Below, one piece after another: positions 34,383-42,732 of a stretch of DNA of 64,000 nt (its first letter is position 1; each line of letters starts with the position of its first letter). The DNA comes from Embleya hyalina (GTDB lineage: Bacteria; Actinomycetota; Actinomycetes; Streptomycetales; Streptomycetaceae), in NCBI RefSeq assembly GCF_003967355.1, contig NZ_BIFH01000031.1:124001-188000 (forward strand), read 5' to 3'. Under the pieces are notes generated by a model, which was given only the letters and a program-made list of their open reading frames with translations, had not been told where the DNA came from and made no database searches. Made by a program: the position numbers and the translations under genes.

Positions 34383-36071
34383 GTGTCGTCATTGGCATAC
34401 CAGCTCGCCACATCCGTGCTCGTGGTGGGAGCCGGCGGGGAAGGCCTCCGCGCGGCCGTCGAAGTCGCCGAGTCCGGCGTCGCGGTGATCGCGGTGGATC
34501 GACGAACGGCCGACGACGACCACACCTTCCCGACAACAGGAAGTTTCGCAAGGGCGAGTGCCACGGTCGGCGGCGATCCATGGGAACCGGGTGCGGCCGA
34601 GGCGTCGCGGGAGAGCCTCTCGCCGACCGACCCACGCACCGCGCAGATCGTGGCCCGGTACGCAGAGCGGGAGTTCCACGCCCCGGGAGGCTTCGGCACG
34701 CGTACCGACCATCGGGATCACGGCGGGCCCGCCCGGCGCCGGTTCGGCGACCCGACATCCTTGGGCATCCGGTCCGCCGGCGAGTACACCGGCTCGCAGG
34801 TGCGGCGTGCGCTCCGCGAACACGCGAAGCAGCTCGGTGTCCCCGTCCTGTCGAATGTGTACGTCACCCGCCTGCTGGTGGACGACGGGACGGTGTTCGG
34901 GGCCTACGGATTCGACCTCGTCGACGGCTCGCGCTACCTCGTGCACGCCGACTCCGTGATCCTGGCGACCGGAGGGCACACGCGCATCTGGAAACGTACG
35001 ACTTCGGGTCGCCACGAGAACACCGGCGACGCCTTCCGCCTCGCGGTCGAGGCCGGCGCCCGGCTGCGCAACCCCGAACTGGTGCGGTTCCACCCCTTCG
35101 GGCTGATCGGGCCGGAGCACGCGGCCGGCGTGCTCGTCGGCGCGGCGGCACGCGGCGAGGGCGGAGCCCTGCTCAACAACCTCGGCGAGCGGTTCATGAC
35201 GCGCTACGACGCCGAGCGGTGGGAACTCGGCACCCGGGACAGGATCGCCCTGGCGTCCCACATGGAGATCGACCAGGGCCGCGGAACCCGGGCCGGCGGC
35301 GTGTGGCTCGACCCGTCCCACCTGCCGCCCGAAACGATCCCGACGCGATTGCCGGGGGTGTACCGAACCCTGCCGGATCCGCGGACGCTCGACATCACCC
35401 ACGACCCGATCGAGGTCGCGCCGACCGCCCAGTACTCCGTAGGTGGTGTCCGGGTCCGGCCCGAGGACCACGGCACCGATGTCATCGGGCTCTATGCGAT
35501 CGGGGAGGCGGCCGGTGGTCCGCACGGTGCGAACCGGCAGACGGAGAACTCCCTCGTCGAACTCCTCGCCCACAGTCGACGCGCCGGCCGGGCCGCGGCG
35601 GCGTACTCGGCCAGGCTCACGGCCCACTACCGGTCGCCGGCGGCGGTTCGGGCCGCGGAGACGGACGTGAACCGGCTTTTGGCCACCGACGACGACGAGA
35701 ACGTCCGCGCGCTGTCCCGCGCGGTGCGCCGCCTGACGACGCGGTTCGCCGGCGTCGTGCGGGACGGGATCGGCCTTGCCGCCGGGCTCGCCGAACTGGA
35801 CGAGATCGAGGAACGTATGGGGAAAGCCGGCGTGCACGTCGACATCGGCGGCTTCCAGGACCTCGCGCACGCCTACGACCTCAGGTCGGCCGTTCTCGCC
35901 GCTCGCGCGACGCTGGAGTGTGCGTTGGAGCGGCGGGAATCACGGGATCGCCACCATCGATCGGACCACCCCGACCCGGACCCGGGTCCGGGCGTCGACC
36001 TGGTGTGGTCTCCGAAGACCGGGGTGCGCCGCGAACCCGCGCCGACATCCCCACCGACATTGCCGAGTTGA
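34383..36071 (+). CDS. SdhA/FrdA-like flavoprotein with degenerate active site (right copy)
   Basis: 562 aa from GTG at 34383 (AGGAGG 5 nt upstream). It is collinear with the left flavoprotein: VLVVGAGGEGLRAAVEVAES, VILATGGHTRIWKR, LVRFHPFGL, AARGEGGALLNNLGERFMTR, RRESRDRHHRSDHPDPD. Key positions have changed: the AAGGINAA flavin segment after HT is TTGSFARA, catalytic-region PTAHYSMGG is PTAQYSVGG (His to Gln), and GANRLGGNSL is GANRQTENSL. The residue window after ~45 also has a poorly conserved stretch. It is open with no stop and a good promoter, so it may have a non-catalytic role or be early in decay. Confidence 0.8.
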   Translation: MSSLAYQLATSVLVVGAGGEGLRAAVEVAESGVAVIAVDRRTADDDHTFPTTGSFARASATVGGDPWEPGAAEASRESLSPTDPRTAQIVARYAEREFHAPGGFGTRTDHRDHGGPARRRFGDPTSLGIRSAGEYTGSQVRRALREHAKQLGVPVLSNVYVTRLLVDDGTVFGAYGFDLVDGSRYLVHADSVILATGGHTRIWKRTTSGRHENTGDAFRLAVEAGARLRNPELVRFHPFGLIGPEHAAGVLVGAAARGEGGALLNNLGERFMTRYDAERWELGTRDRIALASHMEIDQGRGTRAGGVWLDPSHLPPETIPTRLPGVYRTLPDPRTLDITHDPIEVAPTAQYSVGGVRVRPEDHGTDVIGLYAIGEAAGGPHGANRQTENSLVELLAHSRRAGRAAAAYSARLTAHYRSPAAVRAAETDVNRLLATDDDENVRALSRAVRRLTTRFAGVVRDGIGLAAGLAELDEIEERMGKAGVHVDIGGFQDLAHAYDLRSAVLAARATLECALERRESRDRHHRSDHPDPDPGPGVDLVWSPKTGVRREPAPTSPPTLPS

Positions 36072-36198
36072 CGCACGACATCTCGGCCGAATCGATGCAC
36101 GGAAAGAGGGTCACAAAAAGGGCGCGCTACTCACCGCGAACCTCGAAGCCACAGAAGCCGCACCGCACGCTTTCCCGTAATGGCACGCCCGCCTGAGG

Positions 36199-36225
36199 TG
36201 TCACACTTCCCGCGCCTGACCTGTC
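36199..36225 (+). promoter_or_regulatory. ECF41/SigJ-type promoter for the SpoIIE-type phosphatase gene
   Basis: TGTCACA at 36199-36205, 16-nt spacer, TGTC at 36222-36225 (one mismatch to GGTC), 28 nt before the ATG. Confidence 0.7.
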
Positions 36226-36253
36226 TGAACATAGGACGATCAGGAGGTAACAC

Positions 36254-37579
36254 ATGTCGGCAGCCAACGCCGGGAGATCGACAGGTGCTCACTTGCCCAC
36301 GGAAAGTCTCGACACGACCAGCGTATTCTCGGCGCCGACCGCGCATGACTCCCGTCGACGCAGGGCGAACGTCCCGGAAGATGTGGTGACGAAAGGGAAT
36401 TCACGTTTTGGTGACCTCACCGTACTCCTCATTTCGGAAGACGAGGAAGAGGCCTTCCGGATAAGCCTTTTGCTACCGATCCCATTCGTGCGATCAATGG
36501 TGTGGCACCGCAACCCCGGTGAAGCAGGGCCCTTCCTGGCCGTGTGCCGCGGGCCGATGTGTGTTCTGGTGGGCCGTTCCGCTCCCGGGGCGAGACCGAC
36601 CGAGACCGTCCGCCGGCTGCGCCGAGCCGCCCCACACGCGGCCCTGGTCGTTCTCGCCGCCGACACCGCATCGACTGCGGTGATCGCACCGGGTGAGGGC
36701 GCTGCGCACGCCTACGTGGACGGAAGGTGCGTCGACCCGGAAAAGTTGTGCGGTGTCATGCGGCGCGCTCTCCGGAGAAGGCACAAGGAAACGGCCACGG
36801 CCACGACGGAGGCCAATGCGCTGATCGTCCGCGACTCGCTCACGCTGGAGCGGGGTCTGCTTCCCGTGCCGGCTCTGCGTGGGAATGATTTCTCTGCGGC
36901 CGTACGATATGAACCGGGGCGCGCTCACGCGTTGTTGAGCGGCGACTTCTATGATGTGGTGCAACTTGAGGATTCCAGCGTGCATGTCATCCTGGGAGAC
37001 GTCTCGGGGCATGGAGCGGCCGAAGCCGCACTGGCGGTGCAGTTGCGGGTGGCCTGGCGTACCGCCCTTCTCTGCGGAAAGACACAGCTCGAGCAACTGG
37101 GTCTTCTCGAAAAGATCCTGATCGGCGAAAGACCGGACGGCGACACGTACGCGACCGTCATCTCCCTGGTGTTTCCCCCCGGGGGCGCCTCCATGAGGGC
37201 GGTCAGCGCCGGGCATTCCGGTCTCCTCCTTCGGCGGGCGGGGGAGTTGCGCTGGGTGGAGCCACGAACAGGCACGGCACTGGGGCTCTTCCCCGGGCAG
37301 GCGGACTGGACGGAGACCGAGTTGGAACTTCTTCCGCTGGACCGTGTGGTCGTCTTCACCGACGGCCTGTCCGAGGGTAGGACGGAGCCTTCCGCACGGC
37401 TCGGCGAGGACGGACTCCTGCGCCTGGCGACCCGCTACTCCCATCTGCCGTCCCAGGAGTTCGTCGACGCCCTGGTGGGCGGCGTTGCCTCGATGGCGGC
37501 CCCCTTCGGAGGACTGGCGGACGACGTGGCCGTTCTCCACCTGGGCTGGAACCCGCCCACGTCACCGTTGCCGCGCTGA
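36254..37579 (+). CDS. SpoIIE-type PP2C phosphatase with N-terminal receiver-like domain
   Basis: 441 aa from ATG at 36254 (AGGAGG 7 nt upstream). Residues ~54-175 look like a degenerate response-regulator receiver (LTVLLISEDEEEAFRISLLL). The PP2C domain occupies ~195-435: ERGLLPVPALRGNDFSAAVR, metal-binding LLSGDFYDVVQ and LGDVSGHGAAEAALA, TYATVISLVF, AGHSGLLLRR, VVFTDGLSEGR and final LADDVAVLHLG. Such phosphatases dephosphorylate anti-anti-sigma factors or similar STAS proteins; no STAS or anti-sigma gene is nearby. The ECF41-type promoter links it to the same stress response. Confidence 0.9.
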   Translation: MSAANAGRSTGAHLPTESLDTTSVFSAPTAHDSRRRRANVPEDVVTKGNSRFGDLTVLLISEDEEEAFRISLLLPIPFVRSMVWHRNPGEAGPFLAVCRGPMCVLVGRSAPGARPTETVRRLRRAAPHAALVVLAADTASTAVIAPGEGAAHAYVDGRCVDPEKLCGVMRRALRRRHKETATATTEANALIVRDSLTLERGLLPVPALRGNDFSAAVRYEPGRAHALLSGDFYDVVQLEDSSVHVILGDVSGHGAAEAALAVQLRVAWRTALLCGKTQLEQLGLLEKILIGERPDGDTYATVISLVFPPGGASMRAVSAGHSGLLLRRAGELRWVEPRTGTALGLFPGQADWTETELELLPLDRVVVFTDGLSEGRTEPSARLGEDGLLRLATRYSHLPSQEFVDALVGGVASMAAPFGGLADDVAVLHLGWNPPTSPLPR

Positions 37580-38307
37580 GAGCGAGTGGGTCGGACCTCC
37601 CGGCCGGAGGCCGGTCCAGAGTCGGGACCGGCCCTTCGCTCCGTGCGGCCGCTTCGACGAACTCGATCCTCGATCCCCCTGCGAGCCCGAGGTCTCGCTC
37701 GCACGCGACGACCTCCCCGCCAGGGGGCCGAGTCCGATGTCGAGCACCGATGCAGAGCACCGATGTAGAACACCGATGCAGAGCACCGACTCGGCCCACC
37801 GGATGGCGCCGAGCATTCGCTCCCGCCGCAGGCCGCCGAAAAGGGCGCCCGATCTCGGATCCCGCGCCCACTGCCCCGGCCGGACGGCAACCGTCCGCTG
37901 CGCCGCGCACATCGGGTCGTACACACCCTCGCCCGCGCAACCCCCCACCCCCGCCGAGCGGCTCGACCGGCCTCGGGGCACCAGGAGCCGGCACGTTCGC
38001 GGACGAGGCGGAGGGCTCCGCCATCGGTATGCGCAGTCGGATGCCGACAGCACTCGTGGGGTGGCGCCGACACCGGTCCGCCCCCCGGTACCCCCGGATG
38101 GCCCCCGGGGTGACCAGGGGGCGGACCAGGCATTCCTCAGGGTTCCACGGAGGAAGCGATGGACGACGGTGAACACAGCCGGATCGGCGGACGTCGTGGC
38201 CGGTCGGCTCCAGGGGCCGAGTCCGTTGCCTCGGGGCCGATTGCGCCGAGTCCGCCGGCCGCGCGAGTCATCGCATCCACACCCGCAGGAACGGAGACAA
38301 CAGGCCC
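37580..38307. other. intergenic region with a short tandem repeat
   Basis: About 730 bp without a supported gene. Frames on both strands give low-complexity Arg/Pro-rich translations. It holds the 13-bp tandem repeat at 37742-37793 and the (unlocated) promoter of the downstream sigma factor gene. Confidence 0.5.
37742..37793. repeat. 13-bp tandem repeat, four copies
   Basis: Four head-to-tail units of GAGCACCGATGCA: two with one mismatch and a last one diverging at its end. Too short and unspaced for CRISPR. Confidence 0.85.
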
Positions 38308-38970
38308 ATGCATTCGGAGCCTTCCCCCATGCACGGCACGCTGGACGAGGCCGTTGCCGTGTTCGTGGAATTGCGCCCACGCCTGTTCGGTATCGCGTAC
38401 CGGATGCTGGGCAGCACGGCCGAGGCGGAGGATGTGGTCCAAGAGGTGTGGCTGCGCTGGCAGCGGGCCGATCGTTCGGTGGTGGTGAGCCCCGCGGCGT
38501 TCCTGTCCAGCGCCACCACCCGCCTGGCCATCAACGTGGCCCAGTCCGCCCGGGTCCGCCGCGAGACCTCCATCGGCCCCTGGCTCCCCGAACCCGTCGA
38601 CACCGGCGGCGACCCCGCGGCCGGCGCCGAACGCGCCGAGGCCCTCGAACTGGCCCTGCTCCTCGTCCTGGAGAAGCTGACCCCCACCGAACGGGCCGCG
38701 TACGTCCTGCGCGAGGCCTTCGACTACGCCTACGCCGACATCGCGGACATGCTCCGGCTCAGCTCCGTCAACGTACGAAAGATCGTGAGCCGGGCCCGTA
38801 GGCACCTGTTGAACGAACAGCGCGAGAACGTCGATACCGCCGAGCACCGACACCTGTTCGAAACCTTCGTCTCGGCGGCTCGGACGGGAGACATCGCCTC
38901 CCTGGAGGAACTTCTCACCCCTGCCGGCGTCGGCCTGCCCGTTGCCTCGGGCATGCGGGTCTCGCGCTGA
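38308..38970 (+). CDS. ECF41/SigJ-type sigma factor lacking the SnoaL-like C-terminal domain
   Basis: 220 aa from ATG at 38308 (a second ATG at 38329 is possible). Sigma-2 at ~24-84 (RLFGIAYRMLGSTAEAEDVV, QEVWLRWQ), the WLPEP linker motif at 92-96, sigma-4 at ~111-167 (LTPTERAAYVLREAFDYAYA, DIADMLRLSSVNVRKIVSRA). The first SnoaL helix is present (HLFETFVSAARTGDIASLEE), then the protein ends within ~20 residues, before any DGGG motif. It is very close to the complete sigma factor at 25199-26107 in the sigma regions. As I recall, artificial ECF41 truncations retaining part of the extension are hyperactive, so this may be a natural unregulated form. Next gene: NmrA-like reductase. Confidence 0.88.
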   Translation: MHSEPSPMHGTLDEAVAVFVELRPRLFGIAYRMLGSTAEAEDVVQEVWLRWQRADRSVVVSPAAFLSSATTRLAINVAQSARVRRETSIGPWLPEPVDTGGDPAAGAERAEALELALLLVLEKLTPTERAAYVLREAFDYAYADIADMLRLSSVNVRKIVSRARRHLLNEQRENVDTAEHRHLFETFVSAARTGDIASLEELLTPAGVGLPVASGMRVSR

Positions 38971-39099
38971 ACCGCGCGGACGCCGGGTCGATCCGGCCGG
39001 CTGGAGCGCGTCGATGCCGGACAGGCGCGTGCGGCGTACCCGGTGGTCAAGGGGTCGGCGCGGTTCGGAAGCCGAAAATAATGTCGGCGGATCCGGATC

Positions 39100-39126
39100 T
39101 GTCACATTCGTACGAGGTGCCCGGTC
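39100..39126 (+). promoter_or_regulatory. ECF41/SigJ-type promoter for the NmrA-like gene
   Basis: TGTCACA at 39100-39106, 16-nt spacer, GGTC at 39123-39126, 53 nt before the ATG. Confidence 0.78.
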
Positions 39127-39179
39127 TTATCTGTCGTCCGGGTGACGACGAAGTCCCCGGTGAACAAGGAGGATCCGGA

Positions 39180-39929
39180 ATGAAGATCGTGGTCATCGGT
39201 GGTACCGGCCTGATCGGTTCGAAGGTTGTCGCCAAGTTGGCCGAGCACGGGCACGAGGCGGTCGCGGCGGCGCCGAACACCGGGGTGAACACCCTCACGG
39301 GGGAGGGGCTGGCCGAGGTGATGAAGGGCGCGGACGCCGTTGTCGACGTGTCCAACTCGCCGTCGTTCGAGGACGCCGCAGTGTTGGATTTCTTCACCAC
39401 CTCCACCCGTAACCTGTTGGCCGCCGAGGAGAAGGCGGGAGTGGGGCATCACCTGGTGCTGTCGGTGGTGGGCAGCGACCGCCGACCCGACATCGGCTAC
39501 TTCCGCGCGAAGATCGCCCAGGAGCGACTCGTCAAGGAATCGTCGATCCCGTTCTCGATCGTGCACGCGACGCAGTTCTACGAGTTCGGCCGGCGGATCG
39601 CGGACGAGGCGACGACGGGCAACGAGGTGCACATCGCGCCGGTCGCCTTCCAACCGGTCGCCGGCGACGATGTCGCGCAGCTGGTGGGCCGGACAGCGGT
39701 GGGCGAACCGCGCAACGCGATGGTCGAGATCGCCGGGCCGACGCGGTACCGGATGGACGAGTTCTTCCGGAAGGCCCTGGCCGCCTGGGGCGACCCGCGT
39801 GAGGTGATCACCGACCCGCAGGCGCACTACTTCGGTGCGGTGCCCGACGAACTCACGCTTGTTCCGCTCGACGGCGCCATGCTGTCCGAGACCACCTACA
39901 AGGACTGGCTGCAGCGGGCCACCGTCTAG
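39180..39929 (+). CDS. NmrA-like / SDR-family NAD(P)-binding protein
   Basis: 249 aa from ATG at 39180 (AAGGAGG 8 nt upstream). The N-terminal dinucleotide motif is MKIVVIGGTGLIGSKVVAKL; then comes VVDVSNSPSFEDAAVLDFFT, HHLVLSVVGSDRRPDIGYFR (with Tyr and Lys in YFRAK), and SIVHATQFYEFG. This is the atypical SDR branch that binds NAD(P) and serves as a reductase or redox sensor. Oxidoreductases/epimerases of this class are frequent neighbours of ECF41 genes. The promoter and upstream sigma factor gene fit that pattern. Confidence 0.9.
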   Translation: MKIVVIGGTGLIGSKVVAKLAEHGHEAVAAAPNTGVNTLTGEGLAEVMKGADAVVDVSNSPSFEDAAVLDFFTTSTRNLLAAEEKAGVGHHLVLSVVGSDRRPDIGYFRAKIAQERLVKESSIPFSIVHATQFYEFGRRIADEATTGNEVHIAPVAFQPVAGDDVAQLVGRTAVGEPRNAMVEIAGPTRYRMDEFFRKALAAWGDPREVITDPQAHYFGAVPDELTLVPLDGAMLSETTYKDWLQRATV

Positions 39930-40033
39930 CACGTGGTACACCCGAACGACACATCGGCCGATGCGGCGGAGTCGACTGCCCGCCGTATCGGCCGAGTTCC
40001 ACCCTCGGGACCCGAGGAAGGGCCGTCGACCGC

Positions 40034-40471
40034 ATGGGGACGGCGGTCGTGTCGGACGAGCCGTATGCGATCCCGGTGGCCTGTCGCGGCAGTGCGAGCC
40101 CGGCCGCGCCGGCCCGACCGGCGAGTTGTCGCCCGGCGGCGTCGGAACCGACGCCCGACGCCTGCCGGGCCGCCGCGCGGACGGGCAACGAAACAAGCAC
40201 GCCATCGTCCCCGGTCAATGCCGATTCACGCGATCCGGCGAACCGCTCGCATCGCGAGACGACCACTCGATTTCACCCCCTGGAGGCGCACATGACCGCC
40301 GGCACCGGCGACGACGAAGACGACGAGTTCGACGTGGGAATGAAGATGGCACTGGGTGGCCTGATCGGCGCGCTCTTCGACGGCGGGGAGGCGGTGCGCG
40401 AGCGGCATTCGACCGAGCCGTCCGCACCGGTGGAAACCGACCCGACGACCGGCGAAACGAGGGACCCGTGA
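40034..40471 (+). pseudogene. internally deleted methyltransferase remnant
   Basis: A 145-codon open frame whose ends align with the methyltransferase at 16040-16981. Its start region (GAGGAAGGGCC then ATG) matches that gene's start, PYAIPVACRGSASPAAP matches AYAIPAACRGSASPAAL, and DACRAAARTGN matches AACRAATRM. The acidic tail GDDEDDEFDVG, LIGALFDGGEAVRERH, DPTTGETRDP matches GDDEDGERLFGALFDG and DPTSGETRDQ. The SAM-binding motif and most of the catalytic fold are gone. It still ends in the same GTGA overlap with a ferritin-like gene. An internal ATG at ~40291 could allow expression of the acidic tail alone. Confidence 0.72.
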
Positions 40472-41538
40472 ACCGCTCGATGCGGCGACACCCCGACGAT
40501 GTCCGCGCCTCGCCGCGGATCGCCACACTGGATGATTTGCGTGAACACCTCCAGTGGGCAGTCGAGTTGGAGCATGCAACGCTGCCGCCGTACCTGTGTG
40601 CGCTGTACTCGCTGGATCGGGAGCGAAACCCCGATGCCGTTCGGGCGGTGACCGGTGTCTTCGTCGAAGAGATGCTGCACCTGGCGTTGGTCGCGAACCT
40701 GCTCAACGCGGTGGGCGGTCGGCCGGAACTGGACGCACCGCGGATGCTGCGGCCGCACCCGCGACGGTTGCCGCACGGCGACCCGTCACTGGAACTGTCG
40801 CTGCTACCGTTCGGGCGTGCGGCGCTCGACCAGTTCCTCCGGCTGGAGCAGCCCGCACCGCCGGACGCGCCGGCGCAGTCGGACCGGTATGTGACGATCG
40901 GTCGATTCTACGCCGCGATCGAGGAGGGACTGCGCGAACTGTGCGCCCTGCTCGGCGAAGAGGAGGTCTTCCGCGGAGATCGCGCCCGTCAGGTGCGGGA
41001 CTGCCATTTCCGGTACACCGCCGGCCGATTGGTCGAAGTCACCGATCTGGCATCGGCGTCGGCCGCGCTGGAAGAGATCGTCGACCAGGGCGAAGGCCTG
41101 CTGCGCGGCCAAGTGTGGGACGGCGACCGCCAGGTGCACCACCCTGAACGGGAACAAGTGGCGCACTACTACCGCTTCCAGGAGCTCCGGATCGGCCGCC
41201 GTTACCGCAGCGGCGACACACCGCAGTCCGGACCGACCGGCGAACCGCTGCGTGTGGACCCCAAAGGCATCCGCCGGATGCGACACAATCCGCGTCTTGA
41301 CGACCACCTGCCGGGCAGCCCGATCCGTACGGCGCAGGACGGGTTCAACCGCATGTACTGCGTCCTCCTGCATCAACTGGAGGAGACGTTCAACGGCAGT
41401 CCGCAGTCGCTCCCCGCCGCCACGGGCACCATGTACCGCCTGCGGCTGCAAGCCGAGGCCCTGATGGCGATGCCCGACGGAGTGGACACCACGGCCGGAC
41501 CGACGTTCGACTACGTCCCACCCGAACTGCGCGGCTGA
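40468..41538 (+). CDS. ferritin-like (VioB-type) protein without CDGSH domains
   Basis: 356 aa from GTG at 40468, overlapping the remnant methyltransferase stop (GTGA). It matches the first ~360 residues of the 596-aa protein at 14253-16043: TLDDLREHLQWAVELEHATL, VFVEEMLHLALVANLLNAVG, DCHFRYTAGRLVEVTDLASA, VAHYYRFQELRIGRRYRSGD, ending TAGPTFDYVPPELRG. The stop falls exactly where the left copy continues towards its first CDGSH domain (FDYVPPERRDG). The Fe-S half is therefore lost, or was added to the other copy. A metal-binding di-iron type oxygenase/oxidase function is possible. Confidence 0.85.
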   Translation: MNRSMRRHPDDVRASPRIATLDDLREHLQWAVELEHATLPPYLCALYSLDRERNPDAVRAVTGVFVEEMLHLALVANLLNAVGGRPELDAPRMLRPHPRRLPHGDPSLELSLLPFGRAALDQFLRLEQPAPPDAPAQSDRYVTIGRFYAAIEEGLRELCALLGEEEVFRGDRARQVRDCHFRYTAGRLVEVTDLASASAALEEIVDQGEGLLRGQVWDGDRQVHHPEREQVAHYYRFQELRIGRRYRSGDTPQSGPTGEPLRVDPKGIRRMRHNPRLDDHLPGSPIRTAQDGFNRMYCVLLHQLEETFNGSPQSLPAATGTMYRLRLQAEALMAMPDGVDTTAGPTFDYVPPELRG

Positions 41539-42069
41539 ATCCCGAGCCACGAGGTGTCGTGCCGTGTGGATGGCATTCGTGCACCCCACACGCGCCGTAG
41601 GGGCACGGTCGTTTTCGGCAGGTACGCGAAACCGGGAGAAGCCCTCGTCGAACGCGGTCTCCCGGTCTCTCGGAGCGATGCCCACAGTGATGTCGAGTGG
41701 GCATCGCTCCACCCGGCTCGATCGACAACCCGGCCCACACCTCGGGCCCGCCCTCTCGCCCGCCGCTCACACATCGATCCCAACCGCAGCGCGGCCGATC
41801 ATCCCAGCCGACCGAACGCGCCCTACGACGGCGGGCTGTCGTTCACGAAACTCCGGCCCCAACGCGCCGAGTTCCCCGACGTCCACTGGCTCGCCGCCCG
41901 GAAACGCGTCGCCCGCCCCTCCACCCCGACCCTGACGATCGCCACCGTTACCGGCAGCCGCACGATCCGACGCTTCGGCGACTGGGTCCTCAACCCGGCC
42001 CCGCCCGACGCGGACCCGACGGTCGGGCTCGACCTGCAACCGCGGGTGCTGTTCCCCGCCACAGCGACC
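41539..42069. other. no convincing gene
   Basis: A plus-strand frame at ~41780-42050 reads LSFTKLRPQRAEFPDVHWLA and LTIATVTGSRTIRRFGDWVL, which has protein-like composition but no start, family match or continuation. Possibly decayed sequence. Confidence 0.3.
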
Positions 42070-42506
42070 CGACCCGCGTCCCGGAACGTGACGGTGGCGA
42101 CGCCCCGTCCGCCGGCGAGGGCTCGAACGGGTCGGTCAGACGCGACCCGGGGGCCGACCTCGCGTTGGCTCGTGAGGTGTGGGGAGTCGGGGTTCGCGGC
42201 GAGGACGGCGCCGTACGCGTCGTGCTGGGGTGTTCCGGGGATGTCGATGTCGACCGGCCCGTCCCGGATCGTGTGCTGGATCTCCTCCACGTACTCGCCG
42301 ACCGGACGGATCACGAAGGGCGCGGCCCACGGCTCGGCCACGGGAAGGACGCGCTCCGGGTGGCGCTGACGCACCCCGGCCGTCATGGTGCCGCGTGTAG
42401 AGGCAGTGAAGGACGGCCGCCCGGCGCTCGGAGAACGACGCGGCCTGCGCGCTGTCCGGCTCATCGTTGTAGATGCGGTACGGGATCGCTCCCTCGTCCG
42501 TGCCAT
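42070..42506 (-). pseudogene. frameshifted hypothetical protein
   Basis: Protein-like sequence on the minus strand is split between two frames: MARTRE in one, GAIPYRIYNDEPDSAQAASF and SERRAAVLHCLYTRH in a second, then RHPERVLPVAEPWAAPFVIR, PVGEYVEEIQHTIRDGPVDI and DIPGTPQHDAYGAVLAANPD back in the first. The pieces read as one ~145-residue protein with two single-base shifts. Family not recognised; function unknown. Confidence 0.45.
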
Positions 42507-42732
42507 CGTTTCCTCGGCGCGGATCCACCGCATCGCGCTCACCCGGGGATGGATGGCCACTGCGCGGCGAACCCGCGCCCCGCGGGCTCGCACGCCGCGT
42601 CGCCCGACCCGACCCGTTTGACCTCACCGTCCTCGACGACCCGGCCTGCCACCGGTCCTCGCCGAGCTCACGACTCGCCGCGACGGACGAACCGACGAAC
42701 GTGTAAGCGCAACACCAACTGTCGTCCCCCGA

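Noticed and set aside
30942-36071. Very long open frame (1,709 codons) on the plus strand
   Set aside because: It runs antisense to the LAL regulator over its first half and only its last part is the real flavoprotein. The antisense part has Arg/Pro-rich shadow composition.
36112-36120. GGTCACA upstream of the phosphatase gene
   Set aside because: First base differs and no GGTC-like element at 16 nt. The true element is at 36199.
37742-37793. Possible CRISPR-like repeat
   Set aside because: Units are 13 bp and directly adjacent with no spacers; no cas genes are present.
41780-42050. Plus-strand protein-like stretch (WLAARKRVARPSTPTLTIAT)
   Set aside because: No start codon, ribosome site or family; too weak to call as a gene.
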